37,945 bases of DNA from an uncultured Clostridia bacterium (GCA_934162255.1 CAKPIG010000010.1:1-37945); one strand, 5' to 3'; shown: positions 15,260 to 24,341, counted from the first letter of the stretch. Notes: generated from the letters alone by a model not told the origin. Numbers and translations: made by a program.

Positions 15260-15763
15260 TTAATTCTTAAAACACTTTTGAAAATTATTGCATTTAAAAA
15301 CAATAAAAGCATTATGAGTGGTATTAAAAGTCTCAACTCCAAAATTTATAAAATTATATTTTTCAATTCTTTTTGATGTCTTTATTTCCAAAAGAGGATT
15401 TGTAGCTTTCATAATAACTTGTTCTGGCAATACATCACGAACTTTTTCACAGCCTCCCAAATTTGTTGGAAGAGAAGATAAATGTTTACAGTTTGCACAA
15501 AGATGAATTGATGAACATGTTACCAATTTTATATTTTTGTTAATATGTGCTAAATATAGTTCTTTTCCATTTTTTAAAATAAGACATGGAGTATGAGATA
15601 ACCTTTCTTCTAACAATGCAGAAGAAGAAACTTTTTCAAAAGGATAAAAATCCTTTAATATTGAATTTCCTTTAAACCGAACATACTGAATTCCAGATAA
15701 ATCACTTTTAATTGTAATTATTTCTTTCATAGCTTTTACGTCACTTGAAAATATAATTTTCAT
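15260..15763 (-). CDS. cysteine-rich protein of unknown function (167 aa)
   Basis: I do not recognise this protein. It is 167 residues, soluble, without signal peptide. Seven cysteines are present; C83, C89, C92 and C105 form a cluster (CSSIHLCANCKHL then GGCEKVRD) and C158/C164 a C-x5-C near the end. This pattern suggests a metal site (zinc or iron-sulfur), which is inference. The N-terminal half looks like beta strands (IITIKSDLSGIQYVRFKG). AAGGAGG stands 8 bases before the ATG, and a consensus promoter lies upstream. It is a single gene on the opposite strand between the MATE-kinase gene and dnaG. Confidence 0.78.
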   Translation of the reverse strand: MKIIFSSDVKAMKEIITIKSDLSGIQYVRFKGNSILKDFYPFEKVSSSALLEERLSHTPCLILKNGKELYLAHINKNIKLVTCSSIHLCANCKHLSSLPTNLGGCEKVRDVLPEQVIMKATNPLLEIKTSKRIEKYNFINFGVETFNTTHNAFIVFKCNNFQKCFKN

Positions 15764-15812
15764 AAAGATATTCCTCCTTATTATAAAAAAATATAATAAA
15801 TATATAGAATAT

Positions 15813-15841
15813 ATTATAACATTTTATGTAAATGATGTCAA
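15813..15841 (-). promoter_or_regulatory. sigma-A promoter of the Cys-rich gene (minus strand)
   Basis: Read on the minus strand: TTGACA (15841-15836), 17 bases, TATAAT (15818-15813). Both hexamers and the spacing are perfect. Confidence 0.9.
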
Positions 15842-15869
15842 TGAAGTAAAGATTTTTTTGTTCAAAAAA

Positions 15870-15898
15870 GAGGGAATTATGTAAAATTAGTCGAATAA
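15870..15898 (+). promoter_or_regulatory. possible SigH-type promoter of dnaG-rpoD
   Basis: The sequence GAGGGAATT (15870-15878), 11 bases, GTCGAATAA (15890-15898) fits the Bacillus SigH pattern RnAGGAwww-N11-RnnGAATww with one mismatch. No good sigma-A -35 was found, although TATAAT occurs at 15899-15904. The sigA operon of Bacillus subtilis is known to have a SigH-dependent promoter, so the placement is plausible. Confidence 0.5.
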
Positions 15899-15936
15899 TA
15901 TAATTATGTATATTTATTTTTATAGGAGTGGAGGCA

Positions 15937-17721
15937 ATGGCAAGATATAGTGAAGAAATTATAGAAGAAGTAAGACAAAATAATGATATAGTAGATATAA
16001 TTTCACAATATGTACACTTAACCAGAAAAGGCAGAAACTATTTCGGATTATGCCCATTCCATAATGAAAAATCGCCTTCATTCTCAGTATCACCAGATAG
16101 ACAAATATTTCACTGTTTCGGATGTGGTGTTGGAGGAAATGTATATACATTTCTAATGAAAATAGAGGGGATAACTTTTGTAGAAGCATTAGAGCAATTG
16201 GCAGAAAGAGCAAATATACAATTACCAAAAACAGAAAATAGTATAGATAGTTTTAAAGAAGAATTAAAATCTAAAGTGTATAAAGTAAATGAATTTACAG
16301 CTGAATTTTATCATCAAAATTTGTACAAACCAACAGCTAAAACAGCACAAGAATATGTTAAAAAAAGAAAATTAAATCAAGAAACATTACAAGCATATAA
16401 AATAGGTTTTTCAGGTAAATTTGATGAACTATATAGAGCACTAAAAGCACAAGGATTTGAGGAAAAAGAGATACTAGAATCAGGATTGGTAAATAAAAAT
16501 GATAATGGAACATATATAGATAGGTATAGAAATAGGCTAATGTTTCCTATATGTGATGCAAGAGGTAAAGTAATAGCATTTGGAGGAAGAGTATTAGATG
16601 ATTCTAAGCCTAAATATATAAATTCACCAGAAAACATTGTGTATAGTAAAGGAAGACATTTATTTGGTTTAAATGTAGCAAAAAAAGAATCAAATAAACG
16701 AATTTTAATAGTAGAAGGCTATATGGATGTTATATCATTACACCAAAGAGGAATAAGAAATGTAGTAGCAGCATTAGGAACAGCATTAACAGAACAACAA
16801 GGTTGGTTATTAAGAAAAACAACAGAACAAGTAATATTAGGATTTGATGCTGATGGTGCTGGACAAACTGCAATTGCAAGATCAATGGAAATACTACAGA
16901 ATATGGGATGTGACATGAGAGTATTACAAATAGAAGGGGCAAAAGACCCTGATGAATATATCCTAAAATATGGAGAAGGAAGATTTAAACTAGCAATGGA
17001 TAATGCCATATCATTAGTAGAATTCAAAGTAAAAAATTTAAAAAAAGAATTAAACATTGAAAATACAGGGGATAAAATAAAGTTTTTAAAAGAAATATCA
17101 AAAATATTAGCAAAAGTAGACAACATAATGGAAAGAGAAATATACATAGAAAAAATATCAAAAGGATATAATATATCTCAAGAGGCTATATATGCAGAAG
17201 TAAACAAGCTAATATACTCAGGAACAAAAGAAGATAAAAAGCTAGAACTAAAAGAAGTAAACAAGGCTAAAGTACAAGAAAAAGAAACGGAAATAATAAA
17301 TCAAGACCTAAAAAAAAGAGAAAATACTATAATAGCCTTATTATTAGATGCTGATAAACAGACATATTTAAAAATAAAAGAAAAAATAAAACCAGAAGAC
17401 TTTAAAGATGAAACTAATAGAAAAATAGCAGAGGTGCTTTATCAAGAACTAGAAAAAGATGAGTGTAATATAAACTCATTAATAAGTGAATTTGACGAAA
17501 ATACACAAAGTCATATAACAATGGTAATGGCTACAGATTATGAAATAGAAAAAGTGGACAAAGCCATTGATGATATACTATCAAAATATGAAAGAGAAAA
17601 ATTAAATGCAAGAAAGCAAGAGATTTTAAAAGAACTAGATAAAGTTCAAGATGAAGAGAAAAAAATAGAATTAGGTAAAGAGCTAAGTAATATTATAATT
17701 ACATTAGCTAAAATTAAGTAG
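15937..17721 (+). CDS. dnaG: DNA primase
   Basis: A 594-residue DnaG, which makes RNA primers at the replication fork. The CHC2 zinc finger is at C39, H42, C60 and C63 (LCPFHNEKSPSF and FHCFGCGVGG). The core domain follows (about 115-250), with FPICDARGKVIAFGGRVL. The TOPRIM catalytic part (about 255-340) has VEGYMDVISL and GFDADGAGQTA. The C-terminal helicase-binding domain (about 440-594) begins near KKRENTIIALLLDADK. I use the ATG at 15937, which has AGGAG 8 bases upstream; a GTG three codons earlier lies within the ribosome binding site. rpoD starts 12 bases after the stop, the conserved dnaG-rpoD pairing. Confidence 0.96.
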   Translation: MARYSEEIIEEVRQNNDIVDIISQYVHLTRKGRNYFGLCPFHNEKSPSFSVSPDRQIFHCFGCGVGGNVYTFLMKIEGITFVEALEQLAERANIQLPKTENSIDSFKEELKSKVYKVNEFTAEFYHQNLYKPTAKTAQEYVKKRKLNQETLQAYKIGFSGKFDELYRALKAQGFEEKEILESGLVNKNDNGTYIDRYRNRLMFPICDARGKVIAFGGRVLDDSKPKYINSPENIVYSKGRHLFGLNVAKKESNKRILIVEGYMDVISLHQRGIRNVVAALGTALTEQQGWLLRKTTEQVILGFDADGAGQTAIARSMEILQNMGCDMRVLQIEGAKDPDEYILKYGEGRFKLAMDNAISLVEFKVKNLKKELNIENTGDKIKFLKEISKILAKVDNIMEREIYIEKISKGYNISQEAIYAEVNKLIYSGTKEDKKLELKEVNKAKVQEKETEIINQDLKKRENTIIALLLDADKQTYLKIKEKIKPEDFKDETNRKIAEVLYQELEKDECNINSLISEFDENTQSHITMVMATDYEIEKVDKAIDDILSKYEREKLNARKQEILKELDKVQDEEKKIELGKELSNIIITLAKIK

Positions 17722-17733
17722 GGGTGAAATTTC

Positions 17734-18888
17734 GTGGGGAAAAAGAAAGATGAAAATCAAGTAGAAATAGGTGAAGTAGTAGAAAAAAAAGATGTAAAAC
17801 CTGAAACAGAAAATACAGAAGATAAAGTAAAAAACCTAGTAAAAAAAGCAAAAGAAAATGGAAAAATGACATATGGTGAATTAGCAAAAGAATTGGAAGA
17901 CACAAACCCAGAACAAATAGACAAAGTATTTGATGCATTTGAAGAAATGGGAGTTAATTTACTAAATGATGATTTTGAAGAAGAACCTGATATTGAAGAT
18001 TTAAAAGAAGTAGAAGATTTAAAATTAGATCAAATAACTAATAATACATTTGAGGGAATTAGTGTAGATGACCCTGTTAGAATGTATTTAAGAGAAATAG
18101 GAAAAATTCCATTATTATCATATGAAAAAGAATTAGAATTAGCAAAAAGAATATTAGAAAATGATGAAGAAGCAAAACAAGAATTAGCAGAAGCAAATTT
18201 AAGATTAGTAGTAAGTATTGCAAAAAAATATGTAGGAAGAGGAATGCTATTTTTAGATTTGATTCAAGAAGGGAATATGGGATTAATAAAAGCAGTAGAA
18301 AAATTTGACTATACAAAAGGTTTTAAATTTAGTACGTATGCAACATGGTGGATAAGACAAGCTATAACAAGAGCAATAGCAGATCAAGCTAGAACTATAA
18401 GAATTCCTGTACACATGGTAGAAACAATAAATAGATTAATTCGTACGTCAAGACATTTATTACAACAATTAGGTAGAGAACCAACGCCAGAAGAAATTGC
18501 ACAAGAGATGGAAATACCTGTTGAAAAGGTCATGGAAATTCAAAAAATAGCCCAAGACCCAGTTTCATTAGAGACACCAATAGGAGAAGAAGATGACAGT
18601 CACTTAGGAGACTTTATTCAAGATGAAGATTCTCCAGCACCACATGATGCAGCATCATATACTTTATTAAGAGAGCAACTTGAAGAAGTAATGAATACAC
18701 TAACACCAAGAGAAGCGAAAGTATTAAAATTAAGATTTGGACTAGAAGATGGTAAAGCTAGAACACTAGAAGAAGTCGGGAAAGAATTTGATGTAACAAG
18801 AGAAAGAATTCGTCAAATTGAAGCAAAAGCACTTAGAAAATTAAGACATCCAAGTAGAAGCAAAAAATTAAGAGATTATATGAATTAA
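17734..18888 (+). CDS. rpoD: RNA polymerase sigma factor RpoD (SigA)
   Basis: A 384-residue primary sigma factor. A Lys/Glu-rich N-terminus is followed by a region 1.1-like part (about 30-90, MTYGELAKELEDTNPEQI) and region 1.2 (VDDPVRMYLREIGKIPLLS). Region 2 contains FLDLIQEGNMGLIKAVEKF and KFSTYATWWIRQAI (-10 recognition). Region 3 has PVHMVETINRL, and region 4.2 has VTRERIRQIEAKALRKLRH (-35 recognition). The start is GTG with GGGGTGA 7 bases upstream. The many TTGACA/TATAAT promoters in the window suit this factor. Translated from the same mRNA as dnaG. Confidence 0.97.
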   Translation: MGKKKDENQVEIGEVVEKKDVKPETENTEDKVKNLVKKAKENGKMTYGELAKELEDTNPEQIDKVFDAFEEMGVNLLNDDFEEEPDIEDLKEVEDLKLDQITNNTFEGISVDDPVRMYLREIGKIPLLSYEKELELAKRILENDEEAKQELAEANLRLVVSIAKKYVGRGMLFLDLIQEGNMGLIKAVEKFDYTKGFKFSTYATWWIRQAITRAIADQARTIRIPVHMVETINRLIRTSRHLLQQLGREPTPEEIAQEMEIPVEKVMEIQKIAQDPVSLETPIGEEDDSHLGDFIQDEDSPAPHDAASYTLLREQLEEVMNTLTPREAKVLKLRFGLEDGKARTLEEVGKEFDVTRERIRQIEAKALRKLRHPSRSKKLRDYMN

Positions 18889-18897
18889 TCACAAAAG

Positions 18898-18923
18898 AAT
18901 GAGTCACAAAGGCTCATTTTTTT
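18898..18923 (+). terminator. intrinsic terminator after rpoD
   Basis: AATGAGTC pairs with GGCTCATT (one G-T) around ACAAA, followed by about seven Ts. Confidence 0.88.
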
Positions 18924-18993
18924 ATAAAATTTCACAAAATAGACATAGAAGAATTGTATAATAATACATGTAAGAATCACATGGAGGTATGTT

Positions 18994-19674
18994 ATGGAAG
19001 ATATGTATATATTAGTAGTTGATGATGAATCAAGAATGAGAAAATTACTAAAAGATTTCTTATCTGTCAAAGGATATAAAATAATAGAAGCACAAGATGG
19101 AGAAGAAGCACTTGAAAAATTTGAAGAAAATAAAAACAAAATAAAACTAATATTATTAGATGTAATGATGCCTAAACTTGATGGATGGTCTGTATTAAGA
19201 AAAATACGTCAAAGTTCAAAAGTCCCAGTAATAATGCTAACTGCAAGAGGAGAAGAACAAGATGAATTATTTGGATTTGAACTAGGTGTAGATGAATATA
19301 TATCAAAACCATTTAGTCCCAAAATACTTGTTGCAAGAGTAGATGCAATAATAAAAAGAGTATATGGAGATGTGAAAGAAATAAAAGACTATGATGGAAT
19401 AACAATAGATCAAGAAGGAAGAACTGTAAAAGTAGATGGAAAACAAATTGATTTAAGCTTAAGAGAATATGAATTATTAAAATACTTATTAGATAATGAA
19501 AATATCGCATTATCAAGAGATAAAATACTAAATAATGTATGGAACTATGATTATTATGGAGATTCAAGAACAATTGATAGCCATATAAAAAAGATAAGAC
19601 ACAAACTAGGTAAAAAAGGAAAATATATTGAAACAATTAGAGGAATAGGATATAAATTTGAAATAAAAAAATAG
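18994..19674 (+). CDS. OmpR/PhoB-family response regulator
   Basis: A 226-residue two-domain regulator. The receiver domain (1-120) has the acidic pair in VVDDESRMRK, the phospho-acceptor Asp56 in LILLDVMMPKLDG, the switch Thr in VIMLTARGEEQ and the Lys in YISKPFSP. The C-terminal winged helix (about 130-225) contains LSLREYELLKYLL, NVWNYDYYGDSRTIDSHIKKIR and the final wing YIETIRGIGYKFE. Such proteins bind direct repeats spaced about 11 bp as dimers. GGAGG stands 6 bases before the ATG. A TATAAT at 18957-18962 is a likely -10, without a good -35. The partner kinase starts 7 bases after the stop. Confidence 0.94.
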   Translation: MEDMYILVVDDESRMRKLLKDFLSVKGYKIIEAQDGEEALEKFEENKNKIKLILLDVMMPKLDGWSVLRKIRQSSKVPVIMLTARGEEQDELFGFELGVDEYISKPFSPKILVARVDAIIKRVYGDVKEIKDYDGITIDQEGRTVKVDGKQIDLSLREYELLKYLLDNENIALSRDKILNNVWNYDYYGDSRTIDSHIKKIRHKLGKKGKYIETIRGIGYKFEIKK

Positions 19675-19681
19675 GTGGAAA

Positions 19682-21184
19682 ATGGGAAGTTTAAAAAAAC
19701 AGATAAAAACTGTAAGAGGAAAATTATTTTTAACACTTTGTGTTGTAGTTGCATCAATAATAATATTTTTAATATTAGTCAATAAATTTGTACTTGAAAA
19801 ATATTATCAATATATGAAAAGTAATGCACTAAAATCAGTATATAATCAAATAAATTCATATTACAATGGAGATATCCAAATTGATGATATAAATGATGAA
19901 TTAGATAAAATATCAGTAAGTAATAACTTTGACATAATAATAAAAAATGACCAAAACATAGTTGTATATTTATCAAATAAAGATTTTCTATCAAACATTA
20001 GAAGAATAATAGATTTTTGGGGAATAAATAAAAAACAAGAATATCAAGTGATAGAAGAATCAGAAAATATTGATATTATGAATATCAGAGATACTGATAC
20101 TAGAATGAATTATATTTTGTTAACAGGAAAACTAGACAATGGATATGGAGTATATATAAGATTGCCTTTATCTTCAATACAAGAAAGTGTAAGAATATCA
20201 AATAGATTCTTATATTTGATAGCTGGTATAGTTATTATAGTTGGAGGAATTGCAATTACATATATATCAAAGCAATTTAGTAACCCAATTTCAGAAATAA
20301 ATCAGATTGCTAAAAAGATGTCTAATTTAGATTTTAGCCATAAATATGTGGTAACAGATGATGATGAAATAAATGAATTAGGTCAGAGTATAAATACCAT
20401 GTCAAACAAGCTTGAAGGAACAATAAATCAATTAAGAAAAACTAATATAGAACTAGAAAGAGACATAGAAAGAAAATCTAAAATTGATGAGATGAGGAAA
20501 AGTTTTATTTCAGATGTATCACATGAATTAAAAACACCAATTGCATTAATACAAGGGTATAGTGAGGGACTTTTAGAAAATGTAAATACTGATGAAGAAA
20601 GTAGAAAATTCTATGCAGAAGTAATACTAGATGAGTCAAACAAAATGGACAAACTTGTAAAACAATTGCTAGAACTTACTAAACTTGAATATGAACAAAG
20701 AGAATTTAATAATGTGGAATTTAATATAGTTGAGCTAGAAAAAGAAATTGTGAGAACATCTAAAGTAATTATAGAAGAAAAAAATGTAGAAGTAAAATTT
20801 GAAACAGATGATTTTATAAATGTTTATGCAGATGATTTCTATATAAGTCAGATAATTACTAATTATTTAACAAATGCAATAAAACATGTAAAAGAAATTA
20901 ATGGTGAAAAATATATCAAAATTACTAATGAAATAATTGATGACAAAGTAAGAGTAACAGTATTTAACACAGGAGAAAATATATCTGAAGAAAATTTGAC
21001 TAGAATATGGAATAGATTTTTTAAGGCTGATGAAGCAAGAAATAGAGAAGATGGTGGAACTGGTATAGGTCTTTCTATTGTAAGAGCAATAATGAATAAT
21101 TATGGTAATAATTATGGAGTGATAAATAAAAATAATGGGGTAGAATTTTATTTTGAAATAGATTTAGCAAAAAAAACACTTTGA
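19682..21184 (+). CDS. membrane sensor histidine kinase
   Basis: A 500-residue kinase, partner of the regulator just upstream. Membrane helix 1 (about 15-35), an external sensor part of about 140 residues (36-175) without a motif I recognise, then membrane helix 2 (about 176-197) and a HAMP domain (about 198-250, SNPISEINQIAKKMSNLDF). HisKA carries the phosphorylated His281 in SDVSHELKTPIALIQGYSEG. The HATPase domain (about 380-497) has the N-box NYLTNAIKHV and GGTGIGLSIVRAI. GGTGG just precedes the ATG. Layout resembles wall- or phosphate-sensing kinases, but the signal is unknown. A terminator overlaps its stop codon. Confidence 0.93.
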   Translation: MGSLKKQIKTVRGKLFLTLCVVVASIIIFLILVNKFVLEKYYQYMKSNALKSVYNQINSYYNGDIQIDDINDELDKISVSNNFDIIIKNDQNIVVYLSNKDFLSNIRRIIDFWGINKKQEYQVIEESENIDIMNIRDTDTRMNYILLTGKLDNGYGVYIRLPLSSIQESVRISNRFLYLIAGIVIIVGGIAITYISKQFSNPISEINQIAKKMSNLDFSHKYVVTDDDEINELGQSINTMSNKLEGTINQLRKTNIELERDIERKSKIDEMRKSFISDVSHELKTPIALIQGYSEGLLENVNTDEESRKFYAEVILDESNKMDKLVKQLLELTKLEYEQREFNNVEFNIVELEKEIVRTSKVIIEEKNVEVKFETDDFINVYADDFYISQIITNYLTNAIKHVKEINGEKYIKITNEIIDDKVRVTVFNTGENISEENLTRIWNRFFKADEARNREDGGTGIGLSIVRAIMNNYGNNYGVINKNNGVEFYFEIDLAKKTL

Positions 21185-21202
21185 GAAAATCAAGGTGTTT
21201 TT
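21174..21202 (+). terminator. intrinsic terminator after the histidine kinase
   Basis: AAACACTTTGA (21174-21184) pairs with TCAAGGTGTTT (21190-21200), 11 bp with one G-T pair, followed by Ts. The stem includes the stop codon. Confidence 0.85.
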
Positions 21203-21204
21203 CG

Positions 21205-21254
21205 CGTAATATTTTTGTAATGGAAATGTAATATAAATGTAATATAAATATGAA
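21205..21254 (+). promoter_or_regulatory. box array, 11-bp period: probable response-regulator operator
   Basis: CGTAAT at 21205, then TGTAAT at 21216, 21227 and 21238, each exactly 11 bases apart; a weaker TATGAA follows at 21249. Direct hexamers with 5-base spacers on one face of the helix are the classic target of OmpR/PhoB-type dimers. The array lies right after the two-component genes and before the surface-protein gene. The repeats are seen; the binder is inference. Confidence 0.65.
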
Positions 21255-21322
21255 AAATGTTTAAAAACCTTGAGAGAGTATATATATCGAAACTTTAAAA
21301 ACTATTAAAACAACAAACGATA

Positions 21323-21331
21323 TGATATAAT
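21323..21331 (+). promoter_or_regulatory. extended -10 upstream of the surface-protein gene
   Basis: TGATATAAT, an extended -10 with a poor -35 (TATTAA at 21303-21308), as expected for a promoter that needs an activator. A TATATA near 21281 is an alternative -10 closer to the box array. Confidence 0.45.
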
Positions 21332-21361
21332 GTGAAAAAATATAGTATAAGGGGATAGATT

Positions 21362-24265
21362 ATGAAAAAAAGAAAGAGAAAAGTTATTGGTTTTATAGGA
21401 CTAATAATTATCGCTATTATAATTGCATTTATTATAATATTTAGAAAATCTGTTGTACAAAAATATAATTTTAATAGTGAAATAAATCAAAATGCGGCAA
21501 GTGTTGAAAATGAAAATATTGGAATTGAAATAGAAAGAGAGCAAAACATATTTTGGGTGGTCGAAGAATCAAAAAATTATTCTAACCATTGGATTAATTC
21601 ACCAGCGATTGTTTATGTAGATCAAATTCCAATTATTGGAACATTTTCTGATGACAATGGAAATCCATATCCAATTAGGTCTTCTGGATGGAATGTTTTA
21701 AGAATTGACGGAAATTGCAGAAAAAGAGGAAACAGTATAATTGTTAATGAAAATGGAAAAAATTATATTGAATTATCTGGAAAATGGACATGTATATATA
21801 GAGATGCACAAGGAAATGCTATAAGTAGAGAAATAACAAAGGAGGAAGACTTTTTTATAACTGTAAATTGTATAGATACCCTAGAACCTAATATAGATAT
21901 AAAACAAGAAACAACAACTAATAGTATAAATATAAATGCTAATGCAAGTGATGATAAATCAGGAATAGATACAATTAAAATGTATTATAAAAATGCTAAA
22001 GATAGTGGGGATTATACTATATTCTATAATAATAAAAATGAGTATGATGTAACTGGTCCTCTAGAGGTATCATCTAGTGGAGAAATTAAGAATTTAAAAA
22101 CAGGAAAATATAATATAAAAATAGAGGTATATGATGCTGCAGGAAATATGGCTACAAAAGAAACAGAAGTAGAAATTCCAGAAGTACCACAATTTAATGG
22201 AAAGGTAAAACTAGACAAAGAAGGATGGACTAATCAAAATGTAACATTAACAGTGGAGTCAAACTTTAGTGATCATAATGATAATAAATTTTTTACACAA
22301 ATAAGTAAAGATAATCAGAATTGGGAAACAGCAAATTCTATTCAAATTACTGAAAATGGAAAAGTATATATACGATTATCTGATGGAGTAAATGTAGGAA
22401 AAAGCACAGAAATCCCAATAACAAATATTGAAAAAATACCACCAACAATAACATTTGAGCCTAATGGAGGAAATTTTACGATTAAAGAAAACGAAAGCAT
22501 AGAATTAAAAACAAAAATAGCGTGTAAAGATACAGGTGGAAGTGGAATTAACAAAATAGAATACGCATGGGCTAAGTCAAATGCAGCAGAACCATCAACA
22601 TGGAATGTATTAAAAAATACAGAAGATGAAGTAAGTAAAAACAATATTACAGATACTGGAACATGGTGCTTATGGGTAAAAGCAGTTGATAATGCAGGAA
22701 ATATGAAAACAGAAGTGTCAAAAGAATTTTTTATTAATGAAGAAGAGGCAAAATATAAAGGGGTAGTAAATTATAATTATTTTGAAAATGGAGGAACATT
22801 TGCGAGTAAAGAAATAGATAATAAAATAGAAGGAGAACAAATAGATTTAACTGTATCTGCAAATAAAAAAGACTATGAATTTATAGGGTGGAACACAAAT
22901 AAAAATGCAACAACAGGATTAACATCTTTAGAAATGCCAAAAAATGATGTTACATTATATGCTATTTTCAAGAGAAATGTAAAAGTGACATTTACTGAAT
23001 ATAAAGGAATAACAACTAATATAGTAACTCTTTATAATAAACAGACACAAGGAGATACAATAACACCACAAATTAGTGAATATAAGGGATGGAAGGCAGA
23101 ATATTGGACTAAAGGAGAAGATGCAACTTCAAAAAAAGATGCTGATGAAGGAGAGAAAATAACTAATATAATAAATGATGTAACATATTATGCAATATAT
23201 TCAAAGTCAGTAACAATAAAATTTAACTTTAATGGAGGAATATCAGATACAAAATTAGAAGATATAATTTCAAAACAAAGAGTCAATAGTAAAAATATTT
23301 ACGAAGAAACAGAAGAAGAAATAACTATTCCTTCAATACAAGCAACGAAGGAAAATGAAATTCCTATGTTTTGGAATACAAAACCAGATGGAACTGGAAT
23401 TGATTATATGGAAAATGAAATAATAAAACCAAAAGAAGATATGACATTATATATCAAGTGGAAAGTTAAGCAGAATGAAGATGATAATATAGTTATAAAA
23501 CCTAATATAATCATAGAAAATCAAGAAGAATGGACATCAAATAACATTACAATTAAAATATCGGAAAATAGTGGAGGAATAAAATCTTTAAAAATTAATG
23601 GAGAATTAGTACAGAGAACAGAAAATGAATATAAATTTGATGTTCAAGAAAATGGAACATACATAATTGAAATTGAAGATAACAAAGGAAATGCCATAAA
23701 AAAAGAAATAAAAATAGATAACATAGATAAATTAAAACCAGAAATAGAAATCAATAATACTAATGAAAAAATAATAAAATTTAGTGTAAAAGATTTAGAG
23801 TCAGGAATAAAAAAATTAGAGTTTAGTTATGATAAAAATACATGGAATGATTGTTTAGATAATAATATAGAAAAGGAATTTACAGTTACAGATGGAACAT
23901 ATCATGTTGGAACATCAGAAATTTCAATACAACTTCTTAATACATTGAAAAACAACTTGTATTTTAGAGCAATAGATAATGCAGGAAATATTAGTGATAC
24001 AAAAGAAATAAAAGCTCAAAACTCAGAAGTAAAGGATAATGAAATAAAAGACAATAATGGTAATGATAATAATGATAATAAAACAGATGATGAACAAATA
24101 AATAGCAATAACAAAGATACAAAAGATGAGATAGATAATACAAAAGCAACAAAAATATTACCAAAAGCAGGAGAAAAAAGAGGAATAATCTTAATATTAG
24201 CTTCACTAATAATTGTTATGATTTTTTCAATAAAGAAATATAAAAACTTGAAAGAAATAAAATAA
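21362..24265 (+). CDS. LPKAG-anchored surface protein with Ig-like and InlB-type repeats
   Basis: A 967-residue secreted protein. Basic N-terminus and one hydrophobic segment (about 8-28) act as signal or anchor. The middle holds several Ig-like modules marked by recurring phrases (DDKSGIDTIKMYYK, DAAGNMATKE, DNAGNMKTEVSKEF, DNAGNISDTKE). About 460-715 holds three InlB/Listeria-Bacteroides-type repeats with FIGWNTN, KGWKAEYWT and PMFWNTKPDGTGIDY plus VTLYAIF, VTYYAIY, MTLYIKW. The C-terminus is an Asn/Asp-rich linker, LPKAG at 933-937, a hydrophobic helix and a basic tail: a sortase signal with Ala in place of the usual Thr. AAGGGG precedes the ATG. Probably wall-bound and adhesive or sensory; control by the upstream two-component system is inferred. 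Confidence 0.87.
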   Translation: MKKRKRKVIGFIGLIIIAIIIAFIIIFRKSVVQKYNFNSEINQNAASVENENIGIEIEREQNIFWVVEESKNYSNHWINSPAIVYVDQIPIIGTFSDDNGNPYPIRSSGWNVLRIDGNCRKRGNSIIVNENGKNYIELSGKWTCIYRDAQGNAISREITKEEDFFITVNCIDTLEPNIDIKQETTTNSININANASDDKSGIDTIKMYYKNAKDSGDYTIFYNNKNEYDVTGPLEVSSSGEIKNLKTGKYNIKIEVYDAAGNMATKETEVEIPEVPQFNGKVKLDKEGWTNQNVTLTVESNFSDHNDNKFFTQISKDNQNWETANSIQITENGKVYIRLSDGVNVGKSTEIPITNIEKIPPTITFEPNGGNFTIKENESIELKTKIACKDTGGSGINKIEYAWAKSNAAEPSTWNVLKNTEDEVSKNNITDTGTWCLWVKAVDNAGNMKTEVSKEFFINEEEAKYKGVVNYNYFENGGTFASKEIDNKIEGEQIDLTVSANKKDYEFIGWNTNKNATTGLTSLEMPKNDVTLYAIFKRNVKVTFTEYKGITTNIVTLYNKQTQGDTITPQISEYKGWKAEYWTKGEDATSKKDADEGEKITNIINDVTYYAIYSKSVTIKFNFNGGISDTKLEDIISKQRVNSKNIYEETEEEITIPSIQATKENEIPMFWNTKPDGTGIDYMENEIIKPKEDMTLYIKWKVKQNEDDNIVIKPNIIIENQEEWTSNNITIKISENSGGIKSLKINGELVQRTENEYKFDVQENGTYIIEIEDNKGNAIKKEIKIDNIDKLKPEIEINNTNEKIIKFSVKDLESGIKKLEFSYDKNTWNDCLDNNIEKEFTVTDGTYHVGTSEISIQLLNTLKNNLYFRAIDNAGNISDTKEIKAQNSEVKDNEIKDNNGNDNNDNKTDDEQINSNNKDTKDEIDNTKATKILPKAGEKRGIILILASLIIVMIFSIKKYKNLKEIK

Positions 24266-24270
24266 AAGTA

Positions 24271-24303
24271 AAACGGGTATGAAAAATGTCATACTCGTTT
24301 TTT
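24271..24303 (+). terminator. intrinsic terminator after the surface protein
   Basis: AAACGGGTATGA (24271-24282) pairs with TCATACTCGTTT (24289-24300), 12 bp with one G-T pair, followed by Ts. Confidence 0.9.
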
Positions 24304-24312
24304 GCAAAATAC

Positions 24313-24341
24313 TTGATATTTTAAGCAAATTAAGATAAAAT
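24313..24341 (+). promoter_or_regulatory. sigma-A promoter of smc
   Basis: TTGATA at 24313-24318, 17 bases, TAAAAT at 24336-24341. Confidence 0.7.
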
